NCBI GenBank assembly: GCA_016933635.1
Contig: JAFGAP010000074.1
Span: forward strand, 1 to 35,521
Length of the DNA stretch: 35,521 nt
Source: Kosmotogaceae bacterium
Lineage (GTDB): Bacteria > Thermotogota > Thermotogae > Petrotogales > Kosmotogaceae
Reading direction: 5' to 3'
The notes beneath the pieces are model-generated. The model did no database searches and had not been told where the DNA came from. It saw only the letters and a list, made by a program, of their open reading frames with translations. Of the stretch, positions 15,976 through 23,185 are shown in pieces (within the stretch, counting starts at the first letter, position 1; each line of letters begins with the position of its first letter). The translations under genes were made by a program, and so were the position numbers.

Positions 15976-16824
15976 TTGGTCCGATTTAGAAGTGCAACAA
16001 TAACTCTTATAATCATAAACGTAATCGTGTATCTTCTTGTCGCATTTATGGGGCTTTTCACGGGTCCGCAAGGAATAAGCTACCGTGATCTTATAACAGT
16101 CTATGGAGGCGTAAGCAGATTTGCTCTTTCAAACGGTCTGATATATACTCCTCTAACTGCCCTCTTTCTCCATGGCAATTTGATGCACATTCTTTTCAAT
16201 ATGTGGGCGCTTTTCCAGCTCGGACACGTAGTCGAAGGGGTTTATGGAACAAAGTGGTATCTTATATTCTATTTTGTTACTGGAATAGGTGGAAGTCTTA
16301 GCGCCGCAACCTTTTCTAACGCATTCACAATAGGCTCGAGCAGTGCGATTTTTGGTCTGGTTGGAATACTGTTCACTCTTGGGTTGAAAAAAGACACTCC
16401 TGTAATTCTTCGGTCTATTACTGGATACTCCTTGCTACCGATTATACTGATCAACCTCTTTCTAGGATTCAGCATTCCCGGAATAAGTAACGCAGCTCAC
16501 ATAGGAGGTCTTGTTGTCGGAGCTATAATAGGCTGGTTTGCCAAGCCGGCATACGCAAGGTTTGGTCGATCTAGAAGAGTCTACACAAGAGTGAAGGAAA
16601 AGACCCCGGAAGAAGCCTCGCGAGACATTCTAGTCAAGTATATACCGGTCCTTAGCGACATGAAAGGTAGTAGTTCTGAGGAGAGGACTATTAGAATTGC
16701 CCAGCTAAGAAGTGAATTAAGCAGTCTCAAGGACCAGGAGATAGCCTCCAAAGTTCTCTGGGAACTGTATAAAAGGGACCTTCTCTCTCAAGAGGAGTTC
16801 GAAAGACTGAGAAGGTTCCTGTAA
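15976..16824 (+). CDS. Rhomboid family intramembrane serine protease
   Basis: A 282-residue rhomboid. The catalytic serine is S122 in GSSSAIFG (GxSx motif) and its partner is H175 in ISNAAHIGGL. The conserved HxxxN-type motif lies in FLHGNLMHILFNMWAL (H66, H71, N75), which shapes the oxyanion site. About six membrane segments cover residues 8-190. From about residue 200 a cytosolic tail begins and ends in a SHOCT-like element (VLWELYKRDLLSQEEFERLRRFL), matching the tail of the preceding membrane protein. TTG 15976 follows GGGAGG at good distance. It is the last gene of the plus-strand string, with a strong terminator starting just after the stop. Substrates are unknown. Confidence 0.93.
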   Translation: MVRFRSATITLIIINVIVYLLVAFMGLFTGPQGISYRDLITVYGGVSRFALSNGLIYTPLTALFLHGNLMHILFNMWALFQLGHVVEGVYGTKWYLIFYFVTGIGGSLSAATFSNAFTIGSSSAIFGLVGILFTLGLKKDTPVILRSITGYSLLPIILINLFLGFSIPGISNAAHIGGLVVGAIIGWFAKPAYARFGRSRRVYTRVKEKTPEEASRDILVKYIPVLSDMKGSSSEERTIRIAQLRSELSSLKDQEIASKVLWELYKRDLLSQEEFERLRRFL

Positions 16825-16827
16825 ATT

Positions 16828-16856
16828 AAAAAGAGCCCCTATTCGGGGCTCTTTTT
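16828..16856. terminator. Strong bidirectional intrinsic terminator
   Basis: AAAAAGAGCCCC at 16828-16839 pairs perfectly with GGGGCTCTTTTT at 16845-16856 around a five-base loop (TATTC). T-runs exist on both strands, so it ends the plus-strand string after the rhomboid gene and the decarboxylase gene from the other side. The decarboxylase stop codon (TAA, 16857-16855) lies within its plus-strand T-run. Confidence 0.95.
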
Positions 16857-18018
16857 ATTCCATGAAGTCTCCTTCTATAGGCATTTCGGCATCTATGAAG
16901 TCTTCCACGAATAGTACTCTTGGAGCATCAATACCGTTGAAATTCGTTGCATACTCAGTTGTATAGGCGCCTGCATTAATGAAGTACAGTATGTCTCCGT
17001 AACCAATGTTCTTCGGTAGGTCTATATCGTGGTAAATCGTATCTACCGAATCACATGTGGGTCCCGCCAGATGAAAGGAAATCTTAGTATCATCGACTTT
17101 TCCTTCTGTAAGAACTTCATACCTGAAACCTTCTATTGTTTCCGTGAGGCCGTGAAAAACACCGGCGTCGATATACACCCAATCTTCACTGCCCTTCTTG
17201 CTGCGAAGGATCACCTGACTGACGAGAATTGCCGAATTTCCAACCATAGACCTGCCTGGTTCAATGAATAGCTCAAGATCAGGAACAAAAGACATGTACT
17301 TGTCCAAAGCTCTGTTTATAATATCGCCGTAAGACTTTACTGACTTGATTTCTCTTACATGCTTAACCGGCATGCCTCCGCCAAGATTAAGCATACGCAG
17401 GTTAATATTCTTGGCACGGAGAGTCTTGAAGACCTCCGAAGCATCCTTTATTGCTTCGTCCCAGCTATTCACGTTGTAGTTCTGAGAACCTACATGAAAG
17501 CTAACGCCATAAGCGTCTAGGCCGAGCTGATCAGCGTATTCCATAATAGAGATTACATGTCCAACATCCGTTCCAAACTTCCTTGAGAGGGGCCAGTCAC
17601 AATCGCCGCCACTGGTAGCGATTCTCCCGTAGACCCTACTTCCGGGAGCGTGAGCGGCAATTTTCTCCACTTCCATTTCCGAGTCGACAGCATAGTAGTC
17701 TATTCCAGCTGAATAGGCGTATGCAATATCCTCCACTTTCTTAATGGTGTTTCCAAAACTCATTCTTTCGGGGCTTATACCCAATGCCAGAAGCTTCTCA
17801 ATCTCACCGCGTGAAGCTACATCGAAATTGCTGCCGAGATCCCGAAGAGTCTCGATAATCCTGGGGTGTGAATTCGCTTTAACCGCGTAAAACACCTGGA
17901 CATTCCTAACATGGCTTACAATGTCGAAATAATTGTTTCTAACGTAATCCATATCCATTATCAAGAATGGTGTCTTTATTTCTCTTGCGGCCTTCCTAAC
18001 CTCAGGGGTAATGTGCAC
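16855..18018 (-). CDS. Ornithine/lysine decarboxylase-like PLP enzyme (fold type III)
   Basis: A 387-residue enzyme of the ornithine/diaminopimelate decarboxylase superfamily, short like the ODC and L/ODC branch rather than LysA. PLP lysine is K47 in FYAVKAN. HVGSQ (175-179), GGGMP (213-217) and EPGR (253-256) bind the cofactor phosphate. PTCDSVDT (320-327) supplies the second-subunit cysteine C322 and aspartate D323, and AGAYTTEYATNFNG follows. These point to decarboxylation of ornithine, and possibly lysine, giving putrescine or cadaverine for polyamines. The start is GTG 18018, nine bases after AGGAGG; an ATG within the leader runs into a stop after two codons. The gene stands alone with its own extended -10 promoter and a shared terminator. 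Confidence 0.9.
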   Translation of the reverse strand: MHITPEVRKAAREIKTPFLIMDMDYVRNNYFDIVSHVRNVQVFYAVKANSHPRIIETLRDLGSNFDVASRGEIEKLLALGISPERMSFGNTIKKVEDIAYAYSAGIDYYAVDSEMEVEKIAAHAPGSRVYGRIATSGGDCDWPLSRKFGTDVGHVISIMEYADQLGLDAYGVSFHVGSQNYNVNSWDEAIKDASEVFKTLRAKNINLRMLNLGGGMPVKHVREIKSVKSYGDIINRALDKYMSFVPDLELFIEPGRSMVGNSAILVSQVILRSKKGSEDWVYIDAGVFHGLTETIEGFRYEVLTEGKVDDTKISFHLAGPTCDSVDTIYHDIDLPKNIGYGDILYFINAGAYTTEYATNFNGIDAPRVLFVEDFIDAEMPIEGDFME

Positions 18019-18049
18019 TACGGCATCCCTCCTATAAAATAATCAAGTT

Positions 18050-18058
18050 ATTGTAGCA
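18050..18058 (-). promoter_or_regulatory. Extended -10 promoter of the decarboxylase gene
   Basis: On the minus strand the bases read TGCTACAAT, which fits the extended -10 form TGnTAtaAT. A -35-like TTGGCA lies too far upstream (20-base spacing), in keeping with an extended -10 promoter. The predicted start point, near 18043, leaves a leader of about 25 bases containing AGGAGGG. Confidence 0.55.
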
Positions 18059-18144
18059 TCGAAACTATGAAGGAATGCCAAAGATACAATGTCATTTATA
18101 GTTTAATAAAGTTACAATACTATACAGCCCAATATTAGCCATTT

Positions 18145-19095
18145 TCAGCCTGCGATCAGGAGTCCACATACTTTTTCGAGAAATTCCTCATCTAGGTGGT
18201 CGAAACTATTCTGAAAATGACTGTCAATATCCAGTTCACCTATCACCTTTCCATCAACTATTAAAGGTAGCACGATCTCAGCCTTCGTCTTCGCACTGCA
18301 TGAGAGATAGTTGTTCTCTTTTGACACATCAGGCACTAGGAAAACCTTTCTGGTTTCTGCGGCTTGTCCGCAAATTCCACTTCCAAAGGCTATTTTCACA
18401 TGTTCTGTGGGTTCTCCAACGTAAGGTCCTAAAGCAAGCGATCTATCTTCATTAACGAGATAAAAGCCAGTCCAGTTGTAGTAATCGACATACTTGTCCA
18501 GGAGACTCGAGATCATGCTCATCCTATCATTGAAAGAAAGACCTTTGATTTCTCTGCCGATCAAATCAAGTATCAGGTCAAATCTCTCGGATCGCTCTCC
18601 ACTGTCCATAGTATGACGCACATTAGCCCTCGAATAATCGACGAAATCCTTCAGGGCTGCCATCACGACACTTAAGAAATCCTTTATGCTCTCCTCTTTC
18701 CAGCAAAATAGGAGATCTATCATAACCACATTTCCTCTGGATGTTGGAACTATGAGATGTTGCTGTCTTCCAAGGGCGCCCAGGATATGGATCACAAAAT
18801 CCTCTCTTTCAAGATGGAGCTGAGAAGACATCTTGCCGAGTTCCTTCAGAACTCTGGATTTCTCAACAGGCCCCTGAATCTCCCAATATTGAGACAGTCT
18901 GTCAATCTCTCGCCTTTCGAGTTTGTCCAGTGAAAGAGCAAGTTCATCTTCGTCAAGATTATTCTTGAACATGTACTCTTCTAAGACTCTCGGGTGCTTC
19001 TCTCTGTAGCCTGACCAGAAGTCGAGCCATCTTTCCTTCGGATAGCTCAGCATGCCGAAGTAATCATAAGTGAAATCCCTGAAAATGCTTCTCAT
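18145..19095 (-). CDS. GAF-domain protein, free methionine-R-sulfoxide reductase-like, with unknown N-terminal half
   Basis: A 316-residue protein. The C-terminal ~140 residues match the free methionine-R-sulfoxide reductase (fRMsr) type of GAF domain: YNWTGFYLV, GSGICGQAAETRK, SCSAKTKAEIVLPL, IGELDIDS and FDHLDEEFLEKV. Two of the three classical redox cysteines are present as C242 and C266; the first, in the VACIRI region of the E. coli protein, is replaced (TEHVKI here). C266 aligns with the catalytic cysteine. The N-terminal ~175 residues are mostly helical, with FVIHILGALGRQQHLIVPTSRG in the middle, and I recognise no domain there. ATG 19095 follows GGAGGAAGG, and the start lies five bases after the LCP gene. 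Reductase activity or signal binding are both possible. Confidence 0.82.
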   Translation of the reverse strand: MRSIFRDFTYDYFGMLSYPKERWLDFWSGYREKHPRVLEEYMFKNNLDEDELALSLDKLERREIDRLSQYWEIQGPVEKSRVLKELGKMSSQLHLEREDFVIHILGALGRQQHLIVPTSRGNVVMIDLLFCWKEESIKDFLSVVMAALKDFVDYSRANVRHTMDSGERSERFDLILDLIGREIKGLSFNDRMSMISSLLDKYVDYYNWTGFYLVNEDRSLALGPYVGEPTEHVKIAFGSGICGQAAETRKVFLVPDVSKENNYLSCSAKTKAEIVLPLIVDGKVIGELDIDSHFQNSFDHLDEEFLEKVCGLLIAG

Positions 19096-19099
19096 CTAC

Positions 19100-20302
19100 T
19101 TACCTTCCTCCTACTCCAAGCAAAACATAAGCATCATACTTAGCCGGATAGAATCTATTCTCTGACAGGGAATCTATCAGCGCATAGTAATAATCAAGTC
19201 CTCCGAAGCTGGAAGTCAATATTACAAAGGGCCTGTGATAGATATGCGCCTTTGAGAAGAGCTCTCTAATTTCTGAGTCTTTCGAATTTATGAATAGATA
19301 TGTATCTCGATTTTCAATGCCGGATATATTTGGTACAAGACCCGTGGCATCTACTTTCACTCCTGCCTTAGCAAGCCACTGATTTTTTATTATTTCGGCG
19401 AAATCTCCAAATCTTTCCGCATAGTCGGGAATATTGTTTATCACTAGAATCTTCGGTGACTTGCTTTCTATTTCGACTGCTTCAGGTTCATCGCTGCCGG
19501 GACCGGTCGGAACTATCTGACCCTCATCATCGATGTAGTAATCTATCTGTGTAAAACTTACAGACTTCTTACCTGTAAAGAAACCAACTGCAAAGTCGGT
19601 GAGAGTCTTCTTGTCTACGCTGATATCTGTCTTTTCAAGCACGAAATCTATCATTTCTATTATCTTCGACGGCCCTGCACTAACAAGATTTCGGATTAGC
19701 TGTTCCAGCACTCGTTTCTGTCTATCGATCCGACCAAGGTCACCCGAATCTGAGCCTCTGTAGCGAAGAAATTTCAGCAGATCTTCACCTTCTAGAAAAT
19801 GAGTGCCAGCTTCGAAATGTATATGAAGGCCCTGTTGGAAATCATCGTGATGCATCGGAGAGGTAACTTCAACACGAATAGGACCGGTAAACGTCGTTAT
19901 TTCGGTCACAGTATTGAAATCAACAACAACGGAACCCGTTATCGTTCTACCGGTAAGCTTTTCCACTTCCTCGATAAGCGCCTCTATCCCGAAGGAGTTG
20001 TAGAGAGAATTGATCTTTCTCTTCTCCGATCTGTAAGTTACTACAGTGTCTCTGGGGATGCTCTTCAACAAGAGGCCCCCGGAAGTGCGAAAATATACAA
20101 TCGAGATATAATCTGTTCTTCCACCAACTGCGTCCCTTGAGTTTCCGCCGGAATCTATTCCTACGACCAGGAAACTCTCTGTAGCAAGATCTCTTTCCGA
20201 GAAAGAGTAATAAGCGTCCCTGAAAATCAGAAAAGCCAGAAAGAAAAAGAGAAACACTTGTAGCACAGTCAAAGCCACAAGTAAAAGATGAACAGACTTC
20301 AT
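19100..20302 (-). CDS. LytR-CpsA-Psr (LCP) family protein with LytR_C domain
   Basis: A 400-residue membrane-anchored protein: one N-terminal membrane segment (about 6-27), then an extracytoplasmic LCP domain. Its catalytic features are intact: GIDSGG (49-54), GRTD (61-64), SIPRDT (81-86) and the arginine-rich stretch from LRYRGSDSG to GRIDRQ (179-195). In Gram-positive bacteria such enzymes transfer lipid-linked glycopolymers to peptidoglycan. The C-terminal region (about 305-400, starting KILVINNIPDYAERFGDFA) fits the LytR_C domain. The start ATG 20302 overlaps the stop of the upstream gene by one base (TAATG), so the two are translationally coupled. The glycopolymer in this lineage is unknown. 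Confidence 0.9.
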   Translation of the reverse strand: MKSVHLLLVALTVLQVFLFFFLAFLIFRDAYYSFSERDLATESFLVVGIDSGGNSRDAVGGRTDYISIVYFRTSGGLLLKSIPRDTVVTYRSEKRKINSLYNSFGIEALIEEVEKLTGRTITGSVVVDFNTVTEITTFTGPIRVEVTSPMHHDDFQQGLHIHFEAGTHFLEGEDLLKFLRYRGSDSGDLGRIDRQKRVLEQLIRNLVSAGPSKIIEMIDFVLEKTDISVDKKTLTDFAVGFFTGKKSVSFTQIDYYIDDEGQIVPTGPGSDEPEAVEIESKSPKILVINNIPDYAERFGDFAEIIKNQWLAKAGVKVDATGLVPNISGIENRDTYLFINSKDSEIRELFSKAHIYHRPFVILTSSFGGLDYYYALIDSLSENRFYPAKYDAYVLLGVGGR

Positions 20303-21012
20303 TAGTCTGCCAGTGCCTTCTTTACTGTCTCCAGTGAATCAGGTTTGAGATACAGTCTTGAAACAGTTTCGCCTCCAACTCCCACTGAGATTTTCATCGG
20401 GAACTCAGTTAATGTTTCCAGCTTATAGGTCATCCTCGATGAATTCCCAAGACGTCTCAGTAGAACAGCGATTCCTTCAGACGTCAATATAGAGGCACTG
20501 TCGTACTTCTTAACGGTCTGAGTGAACCCATTGATCTTCCAGTAATCAAATAACTTAAACCCTCGCAAAGCCATAGCGTCAATGAGTTCAATAGGATTCG
20601 AAGCATCGACCCCTAGTTTCGAAGAAAGAGCATCGATCAAGTCGGGAGTGAAATTGACGTAGTAAGAGAAATCACCTGCAGTACCAAGCCAGCTCTGAAC
20701 CGCTCCAACGGCATCTGCTCCAAGTTGCGGATCTAGAACCTCTTTCGAGTTCTCAATTGTGGCAAAAACCGGGAATATCACCAGAGATGTTCTGCCCACA
20801 GTCGTAGTCCTTACATAGTAATAAAGAGGATCGTCCGCGGACTGCCAGTAGAAGAGATAATCTACATACTCTGCCTTCATCTCATCGCTGTTATTGACCC
20901 CATTCACTATAAAATACACATAACCTGCACCCGCTACAACGACGAGTACTATCACCAGAATTAGCCACAACAGCTTTGGACCACGTCGTCTCTTGGGCTT
21001 AATTAAAGACAT
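20302..21012 (-). CDS. Single-pass membrane protein, LCP-like fold without catalytic motif (inferred)
   Basis: A 236-residue protein with a basic start (SLIKPKRRRGPK), one membrane segment (about 14-36) and an extracytoplasmic domain. By eye it tracks the neighbouring LCP protein: YVRTTTVGRTSLVIFPVFATI here against YFRTSGGLLLKSIPRDTVV there, then a helix, then FSYYVNFTPDLIDALSSKLG against GSVVVDFNTVTEITTFTG, then LTSEGIAVLLRRL against LEGEDLLKFLRYR. The catalytic RD of IPRDT and the downstream arginines are not conserved. I infer a degenerate LCP relative, perhaps a partner of the true enzyme. The start is ATG 21012, six bases after GGAGGTG; a further upstream ATG reads through this site. It overlaps yqeK by 14 bases. 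Confidence 0.75.
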   Translation of the reverse strand: MSLIKPKRRRGPKLLWLILVIVLVVVAGAGYVYFIVNGVNNSDEMKAEYVDYLFYWQSADDPLYYYVRTTTVGRTSLVIFPVFATIENSKEVLDPQLGADAVGAVQSWLGTAGDFSYYVNFTPDLIDALSSKLGVDASNPIELIDAMALRGFKLFDYWKINGFTQTVKKYDSASILTSEGIAVLLRRLGNSSRMTYKLETLTEFPMKISVGVGGETVSRLYLKPDSLETVKKALAD

Positions 21013-21592
21013 GACTGGCACCTCCATGTAATTCATTCCATATCCACACAGTCTCGGGAAGCAAGAGACTGCCCGACTTAACGGCCCATGTTATTTTCAA
21101 TCTTATCACGTCAACAAATGTTTTTTCTAGATCTACTTCTGCAGTTTCGCGAATATGAAGGGCTTCGGAAAAGGCTCTTCCTTCTTCACCAATATCTGAA
21201 ATCATCAGAATCTTTCCTGTTGTACTCATACCTGGAATCCCGCTTATGTGCCAGTAAACTGCCTGAAAGACATCGCCCTCTACTCCGTATTCCTCTCTGA
21301 GATAAAGCGCAGCAACTTTTCCGTGGAGAAGGACAGGTGCAACCCTCTCTATTTCAGTCGTGTCAATCCCGAAGAAAATAGCTAGTCTCATCAGTTCGTC
21401 TTCTGCTTGGTCTCTAAACATATCATGTGAAACGGCAGCAAGAACAACTCCTGAAGAATCGATACCATGAAAACTGCTTATTCTCTTTGCGAGTCTTTCC
21501 ACTCCCAATATATGCTCGTATCTTTCCGGCGAGCACATTGACTTTGCCTTAATGCGAACTTCTCTAGTTACCGTATCGTACTCTGTAATCAA
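20999..21592 (-). CDS. yqeK: YqeK-type HD-domain Ap4A hydrolase
   Basis: A 197-residue HD-superfamily protein. Metal ligands and family motifs are in order: RYEH (24-27), SHD (55-57), LLHG (88-91), YWHISGIPGM (113-122) and ISDI with D133, followed by GRAF. YqeK proteins cleave diadenosine tetraphosphate symmetrically to two ADP. Usual neighbours are NadD and RsfS, which are absent here; the gene instead leads into the LCP pair. TTG 21592 is supported by GAGGT five bases upstream; an internal ATG at residue 19 is an alternative. It overlaps the upstream gene by 29 bases. Confidence 0.9.
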   Translation of the reverse strand: MITEYDTVTREVRIKAKSMCSPERYEHILGVERLAKRISSFHGIDSSGVVLAAVSHDMFRDQAEDELMRLAIFFGIDTTEIERVAPVLLHGKVAALYLREEYGVEGDVFQAVYWHISGIPGMSTTGKILMISDIGEEGRAFSEALHIRETAEVDLEKTFVDVIRLKITWAVKSGSLLLPETVWIWNELHGGASHVFN

Positions 21593-22787
21593 CTTCTACC
21601 TCTTCAATTTGATCGGGTCCAACCATTATAACTGCCGACCATTTTCCTTCAGTTTTTACGTATTCGAATTTTTCGTCATTTCCCACACTGATTTGGTCTA
21701 CATTCTGCCCAAGATAGTCCTCGATCTCTACAGCTGACGTTTCTTCGGACAGATTTCTCACGTAATATGTATTTCTAATGTATCTATATGTGCTATCAGT
21801 TTTCACTGTCTCCGAGATTTTCTTACCAGTAATCTCAATAGATTTCGCAATGCTTTCCAGTGCAATACTCTCTCCTTCTGCTACGTTTTCAATTCCTGCC
21901 GAGCCCAGGTAAACCGAATCGCTCCAGATATCTATGATACCAGATGGAAGATCTACCGGAACCTCTTTGATGCGAACATCAATATCAACACCCGTATAGC
22001 TGCTCATTTCCCAGTTAGCCCTGAACACCAACCTCTTTTCTCCTTGAACAACCCTCGATAGAAATGAAACATAATTGATTCCACGAGCCAGCGGGACTGA
22101 AATATCGTAAAGTCTTGTTTCTGCATCGGAGGTAGTTGGGGATATTGAGTAGGATGCATTAGCCATTTTGCTTGAACTCTCTCTGGCAGAGTAGCCAAAT
22201 CCAGGGGTTGAAGATACAAGTGTAATTGTTGAAGGTGGCTCAACACCCAAGTCAACAATCATTAGGCCAGTCATTGAAAAATCTTCCAGCGATAGAGAGT
22301 ACCTTGCTGTCCAGCTGTTATTAATCGTTTGATAGGCAAACTTCGCGTGCCCGTTGTAGTTTTCTTGAGTCTTGAGCAAAAATTGTCCTGTTGGAATGTA
22401 CTCACCAGTGAAAACAGGTGAGCCCTTTGGGTTGAAAAGTAGTTCTCCATATGAATTTCTGAATACGGGAAACTCAGAAACGACTTCAAGCATTTCCGAT
22501 CTTCCGTCATCAAAGAGGAATTTGATCCATTCTCCTATTTCTCTCTCATATAGGGACTTTAGGCTATCGGCAGGAAGATATCTTATCTCTGTTCTCTCAG
22601 GAGCACCGAAAACTGAAAGGCTTTCAGGTACAATATCCGTTCCATATGGTAATTCTATGATTGCGGCCCCATTCTCAAATACAACTTCTCCGGAATAGAT
22701 GGAAAACCCGTTGAAGATATACAAATGCTGAGAAAGAGAAATTGATGCAACAAACACAAGTAATAACGAGACTAGAATTTTTTTCAT
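21564..22787 (-). CDS. Exported beta-rich protein, DUF4139-like
   Basis: A 407-residue protein with a signal peptide (MKK, then a hydrophobic core ending near residue 19, SLSQ). The rest is beta-rich. The last 70 residues (YRYIRNTYYVRNLSEETSAVEIEDYLGQ, quoted in part: NTYYVRNLSEETSAVEI) resemble DUF4139, in which extracytoplasmic proteins carry a conserved strand set after a tyrosine-rich segment. No enzyme motif is seen. A cell-envelope location is likely; the function is unknown. ATG 22787 follows GGAGGTG and lies 16 bases after the DUF503 stop. The gene overlaps yqeK at its end, which ties it to the envelope genes downstream. Confidence 0.75.
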   Translation of the reverse strand: MKKILVSLLLVFVASISLSQHLYIFNGFSIYSGEVVFENGAAIIELPYGTDIVPESLSVFGAPERTEIRYLPADSLKSLYEREIGEWIKFLFDDGRSEMLEVVSEFPVFRNSYGELLFNPKGSPVFTGEYIPTGQFLLKTQENYNGHAKFAYQTINNSWTARYSLSLEDFSMTGLMIVDLGVEPPSTITLVSSTPGFGYSARESSSKMANASYSISPTTSDAETRLYDISVPLARGINYVSFLSRVVQGEKRLVFRANWEMSSYTGVDIDVRIKEVPVDLPSGIIDIWSDSVYLGSAGIENVAEGESIALESIAKSIEITGKKISETVKTDSTYRYIRNTYYVRNLSEETSAVEIEDYLGQNVDQISVGNDEKFEYVKTEGKWSAVIMVGPDQIEEVEVDYRVRYGN

Positions 22788-22803
22788 TCTTCACCTCCAT
22801 TTA

Positions 22804-23082
22804 TTACCAGATCTCTCCGTCCTCTCCTGAGACTTCGAGACCGTTCCAGATTATTCGCTGCCAAACCGATTGAAAGAGTGAATCAAGTTCACCTCTTTCG
22901 TTTGCCACAATGCAGACAGTGATTTCGCTCTCTTGTTTCGAATCATGTTTCCCGGTCTCAACGACTGAAGCATTGAATTTCCTACGAAGATCATTTAGGA
23001 CAGGCTTAATGATGGCTCTTTTCTCCTTTAAGGAACTTATTCCGTACAATCTCAAAAGATAAGTCATATAGCCCACGTGCAT
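22804..23082 (-). CDS. ylxP: DUF503 / YlxP-like small protein
   Basis: A 92-residue protein of the DUF503 family: MHVGYMTYLLRLYG, then SLKEKRAIIKPVLNDLRRKF, then a central NASVVETGKHD. In other bacteria ylxP sits between infB and rbfA and has been linked to ribosome biogenesis; here it heads a different gene string. The start is ATG 23082 with AGGAGGAG upstream; a longer in-frame start would cover that site. It is the first gene after a strong terminator, so it needs its own promoter. A TTGACC at 23131-23126 on the minus strand may be the -35, with no convincing -10. Confidence 0.88.
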   Translation of the reverse strand: MHVGYMTYLLRLYGISSLKEKRAIIKPVLNDLRRKFNASVVETGKHDSKQESEITVCIVANERGELDSLFQSVWQRIIWNGLEVSGEDGEIW

Positions 23083-23140
23083 TTTTTCTCGGCTCCTCCT
23101 AAGTCTCAATATTTTGACATCCACGGGTCAACTACCGTTC

Positions 23141-23166
23141 AAAGAAAAGCGGGGGAGATCCCCCGC
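23141..23166 (-). terminator. Strong intrinsic terminator after the EF-G paralogue
   Basis: GCGGGGG at 23149-23155 pairs with CCCCCGC at 23160-23166 around a four-base loop. On the minus strand it is followed by TTTTCTTT (23148-23141). It separates the tRNA-tilS-to-EF-G string from the DUF503 string. Confidence 0.92.
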
Positions 23167-23185
23167 CCAAGTACCATATTTAATC

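Noticed and set aside
17401-17420. TGGCAC sequence resembling half of a sigma-54 promoter
   Set aside because: It lies within the decarboxylase coding region and lacks the downstream TTGC element at the right distance.
18121-18144. Possible terminator after the GAF protein gene
   Set aside because: Only short scattered complementarity is visible and no T-run, so I did not annotate it.
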